Shown: positions 61,404-64,000 of the stretch, one piece after another
Numbering within the stretch: position 1 is the first letter of the stretch
How the letters are laid out: every line of letters begins with the position of its first letter
Source: Cognatilysobacter bugurensis
GTDB lineage: Bacteria > Pseudomonadota > Gammaproteobacteria > Xanthomonadales > Xanthomonadaceae
Length of the DNA: 64,000 bases
NCBI RefSeq assembly: GCF_014652095.1
Contig: NZ_BMYD01000005.1
Coordinates: 186,001 to 250,000, forward strand
Direction of reading: 5' to 3'
The notes under the pieces: model-generated
Told to the model about the DNA's origin: nothing
Databases searched by the model: none
The model's input: the letters and a program-made list of their open reading frames with translations, nothing else
Program-made: the position numbers and the translations under genes

Positions 61404-63404
61404 CTAGGTGGCTGCGGCCGAGGCCCCGATCGGAGTGGCCGGCGCCGGCGGCATCGGTCGAGCGGACGCGCCGCCGTCGTCGTCATCGGCGTCGCACTCG
61501 ACCCGATCGCGGCCGCGGCGCTTGGCGCGGTACAGGGCGCGGTCGGCGCGCTGCACCACAGTGCGGAAGTCCGTGTCCTGCGCGCACTGCTCAGCAACGC
61601 CGAGGCTTGCCGTGATCGTCAGGCCCAGTGCGGTGTCGCCGAAGTCGAGCCCGGCCACGGCGGCGCGCAGTCGCTCGGCGACGCCGCGCGCGGCCTCGCG
61701 GCCGATGCCCGGCAGGACCGCCACGAATTCCTCACCGCCGGTGCGGCCGAGCAGGTCGGCCTGGCGGAGCTCGCGCCGGCACGCGGCGGCGACCTCACGC
61801 AGCACGGCGTCGCCCGTGGCGTGGCCGTAGCGGTCGTTGATGCGCTTGAAGTGGTCGACGTCGAGCGCGAGGACGCTCAGCGGGCGCGGCGGCGACCGGC
61901 AGTCCGCGATTGCCAGCGCGGCAAACCGCTCCAGGCTGCGACGGTTCGCAACGCCGGTGAGCGGGTCGGTCATCGCGAGCGTCTGCAGCGTGCGCCCGCG
62001 GCGCACCTGCCGCAGGCCGAGGACCGCAAGCAGCAGGACGAGCACGACGCTCGCGACGAGCGTCACGCTGCGCCAGTGGCGCGCCCGGTGCTGAGCTGCA
62101 AGCTGCTGATCGCGCAGCGTGCGATCGGCGGCCAGGCGCCGGTGTTCAAGCTCGTGCCGCTCGATGTCGAAGCGGTGCCGCATGAGCACCTCCTGCTGCG
62201 CGCGCGCAAGCGCATCGAGTTCGGTCTGGGCGGCGAGCACGCGGCGGTAGCCGTCGAACGCATCGGCGTGCCGACCGACGGCTTCCAGGCTCACCGCGCG
62301 CGCGCGGTGGAGCATCGTGATGTAGCGCGGGTTGTCGCTGTCGCCGAGTTCGGCCATCACGCCGTCGAACTCGGCGACGGCTTCGTGGTGACGGCCTAGC
62401 CCGGCCAGTGCTTCGCCGCGGCGCAGATGCACGAGCATATCGACGCCGCCGCCGTGCGCCTCGCTGCCGAGCCTGGCCTGAGCGCGCTCGACCGACGCCA
62501 GCGCTTGCGTATGGTTGCCGATCCGGACCTCACTCGCGGCGAGCGCGGCGAGCGCGTACGCCACGTTGCCTGGGTCGCGCTGGCGCTCGGCAATTGCGAG
62601 CGCCTGCCGCAAAGGCCCGATTGATTCGGGGTACGCGCCCCGGTCGAACAGCAGGTAGCCCTGCTGCAGCAGGGTCGTATACGTAGTCTCAAGGTCGCTG
62701 CGCCGGCGCGCGGCATGCTCGGCGCGCACGAGATGATCAAGCGCGGCGTCGAACTCACCCATGCGTCGGTAGGCCACTGCGAGCCCGAGCAGGTTGCGCT
62801 CGGCATGCGTGGTCTCGCCGGTGCGCTCGTATTCGCGCTGGGCCTCGGTGAGGTCGATCAACGCGACCGCGTGCTCGCCGATGGCCGACAGCGTGGCCGC
62901 GCGAAGCGCCAGCCCTTCGCCGTGCAGCACGACCAGGCCGGCGCGCCTGGCGGCCTCGATGCCCTGTGTGTAGTCGGCGATCGACGTACGTTCGTCGTGC
63001 TGCGCCGATCGCGCATTGCCCAGGCAGTAGTAGGCCCGCGAGAGTGCATATCCGTCGTCGCGCCGGCGTGCGCGCTCGACGAGCGCCTGGGCCTCGACCC
63101 CAACCCGGGCGGCGTCTTCATAGAGCCCGACGCCGCACTGCAGCGCATCGACGCGCAGCAGGCGGGATTCATCGCCCGGCGGCACGAGCGCGCGCAGTCG
63201 GGTGAACTCCGGCATGCGCGCGCGGGTGTCCGCGTGATCGCGGGGCTGGGCATCAATCGTCGAAAACAGCGTGTCGAACGCCGCAGGCGACGGCGCCGGC
63301 AGCGCCTCGTGGCCCTCCTGGGCGGTGGCCGGGATGGCGACCGCGCAGGCAGCCGCCACGAGCATGCCGACCCACCGGGCCGGGCCGCGCACGCGCCGGC
63401 TCAT
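61404..63404 (-). CDS. Diguanylate cyclase with TPR sensor
   Basis: 666 residues. A signal or anchor (1-28) precedes about eight TPR-like helical repeats (about 60-375; examples ALSRAYYCLGNARSAQ and LGLAVAYRRMGEFDAALDHLVRAEHA). A coiled coil and a transmembrane helix (about 445-465, VTLVASVVLVLLLAVLGL) lead to GGDEF from DPLTGVANRRSL to GRTGGEEFVAV near 555. The signature is complete, so active. It starts 4 bp before the stop of the next minus-strand cyclase (63401-63404); both were probably made from the same duplication as the other cyclases. Confidence 0.92.
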   Translation of the reverse strand: MSRRVRGPARWVGMLVAAACAVAIPATAQEGHEALPAPSPAAFDTLFSTIDAQPRDHADTRARMPEFTRLRALVPPGDESRLLRVDALQCGVGLYEDAARVGVEAQALVERARRRDDGYALSRAYYCLGNARSAQHDERTSIADYTQGIEAARRAGLVVLHGEGLALRAATLSAIGEHAVALIDLTEAQREYERTGETTHAERNLLGLAVAYRRMGEFDAALDHLVRAEHAARRRSDLETTYTTLLQQGYLLFDRGAYPESIGPLRQALAIAERQRDPGNVAYALAALAASEVRIGNHTQALASVERAQARLGSEAHGGGVDMLVHLRRGEALAGLGRHHEAVAEFDGVMAELGDSDNPRYITMLHRARAVSLEAVGRHADAFDGYRRVLAAQTELDALARAQQEVLMRHRFDIERHELEHRRLAADRTLRDQQLAAQHRARHWRSVTLVASVVLVLLLAVLGLRQVRRGRTLQTLAMTDPLTGVANRRSLERFAALAIADCRSPPRPLSVLALDVDHFKRINDRYGHATGDAVLREVAAACRRELRQADLLGRTGGEEFVAVLPGIGREAARGVAERLRAAVAGLDFGDTALGLTITASLGVAEQCAQDTDFRTVVQRADRALYRAKRRGRDRVECDADDDDGGASARPMPPAPATPIGASAAAT

Positions 63405-64000
63405 GCCTCGATCTCCACGCGGTTGCGGCCGCTTTGCTTGGCGCGGTAGAGCGCCGTATCGGCGCGGCGCGTCAGCGGTTCGAGCGCCGTCTCGTCGGCC
63501 CGCAGCGTGGCCGCGCCGATGCTCAGCGTCAGGCGCAGGCCGGGCGCGAGGTCCTCGAACGACAGCGCCTCGGCCTGCTGGCGCAGACGCTCGGCGATCG
63601 GCAGGGCCGCCTCGAGCCCGGTGTCGGGCAGCAGCACGAGGAACTCCTCGCCGCCGGTGCGGCCGAGGCGGTCGAACTGGCGCAGCGTCCCCTGGCAGGC
63701 GCGCGCAACGCGCGCCAGCGCCTCGTCCCCGGCGCAGTGGCCGTAGGTGTCGTTGATGGCCTTGAAGCGGTCGATGTCGAAGGTGAGCGCGGTCAGCGGC
63801 GCGCCGCTGCGGCGCGCGGCGGCGATTGCATCCTCTGCCGCCAGCTCGATGCTGCGGCGATTCGCGACGCCGGTGAGTTCGTCGGTCAGTGCGAGCACGC
63901 GAAGCCGTCGCGTATGCGCGAGCTGGCGGTGCATGAGCACGCCGAGCACGATCACGAGCGCCGCGATGAGCGCGAGCGCCGCGGTCTGCCAGGCGCGCGC
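63401..64000 (-). CDS. Diguanylate cyclase, C-terminal part (gene runs off the right edge)
   Basis: The window shows about 199 residues, with the 5' end missing. A transmembrane helix ends at the edge (WQTAALALIAALVIVLGVLMHR). A complete GGDEF domain follows: DELTGVANRRSIELA, FDIDRFKAIND, GRTGGEEFLVLLP, SIGAATL. The apparent GTG start at 63955 lies inside the helix and is not the real start. It overlaps the downstream cyclase gene by 4 bp, so it is the upstream member of a two-gene operon. What sensor it carries lies outside the window. Confidence 0.9.
   Translation of the reverse strand, partial: ARAWQTAALALIAALVIVLGVLMHRQLAHTRRLRVLALTDELTGVANRRSIELAAEDAIAAARRSGAPLTALTFDIDRFKAINDTYGHCAGDEALARVARACQGTLRQFDRLGRTGGEEFLVLLPDTGLEAALPIAERLRQQAEALSFEDLAPGLRLTLSIGAATLRADETALEPLTRRADTALYRAKQSGRNRVEIEA

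Overview
This is a GC-rich chromosomal window from a gammaproteobacterium, most likely the order Xanthomonadales (Lysobacterales). The evidence is the gene content and its arrangement: a bioB-bioF-bioH...bioC group divergent from comF, rsmG-parA-parB, a LysR gene divergent from aceB-aceA, the olefin genes oleB-oleC-oleD, ubiJ-ubiB, an ECF sigma factor paired with a Ser/Thr kinase, and a composite palindromic repeat of the kind common in Xanthomonas and Lysobacter. I saw no rRNA, CRISPR array, insertion sequence or prophage. There is one tRNA, Arg-CCG. The last gene runs off the right edge.

Layout, left to right. 1-5640: a probable sigma-54-driven small RNA, a Tyr/Gly-rich lipoprotein, two EamA-type permeases, a PLP-dependent dehydratase and bioC. 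5182-5387: a block of five hairpins. 5644-9549: bioH, bioF and bioB, with a candidate BirA operator over the bioB promoter inside the start of comF. 9553-11565: a secreted RidA-like protein, ubiA and tRNA-Arg. 11853-17176: a trimeric autotransporter adhesin with three near-copy head modules and, 59 bp downstream, a secreted subtilase. 17591-25476: rep helicase, a Sel1-repeat protein, tdk, a frameshifted kinase with its ECF sigma factor, and mutM. 25648-30903: a fatty-acid desaturase, an EF-hand protein, a second subtilase and acs.

The most interesting segment is 31190-32879. It holds a GNAT acetyltransferase, a tetrapyrrole-methylase-family protein and an 89-residue peptide in one compact operon. 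The methylase resembles the peptide-backbone alpha-N-methyltransferases of borosin RiPPs, especially the stand-alone SonM type, and keeps the Tyr/Arg/Tyr/Tyr active-site spacing of OphM. The peptide has a helical, SonA-like leader followed by a short hydrophobic segment with two adjacent Cys. I read this as a split borosin biosynthetic locus. Two paralogous diguanylate cyclases follow.

37032-43850 is housekeeping: rpmB-rpmG, parAB, rsmG, a phosphopantetheinyl transferase with a divergent AMP-ligase, a GlsB/YeaQ membrane protein and xthA. 43927-47599 is oleBCD, with no oleA in the window. 47676-53221 holds ubiJ-ubiB, a TruC-type pseudouridine synthase, arfB, an acyltransferase and a glycosyltransferase. 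53191-57385 is the glyoxylate shunt with its LysR regulator. 57711-64000 has a cNMP-binding/GGDEF protein, comM, ubiK, a P-II protein and two overlapping TPR/GGDEF genes. Four ubiquinone genes (ubiA, ubiJ, ubiB, ubiK) and five GGDEF proteins fall within 64 kb.
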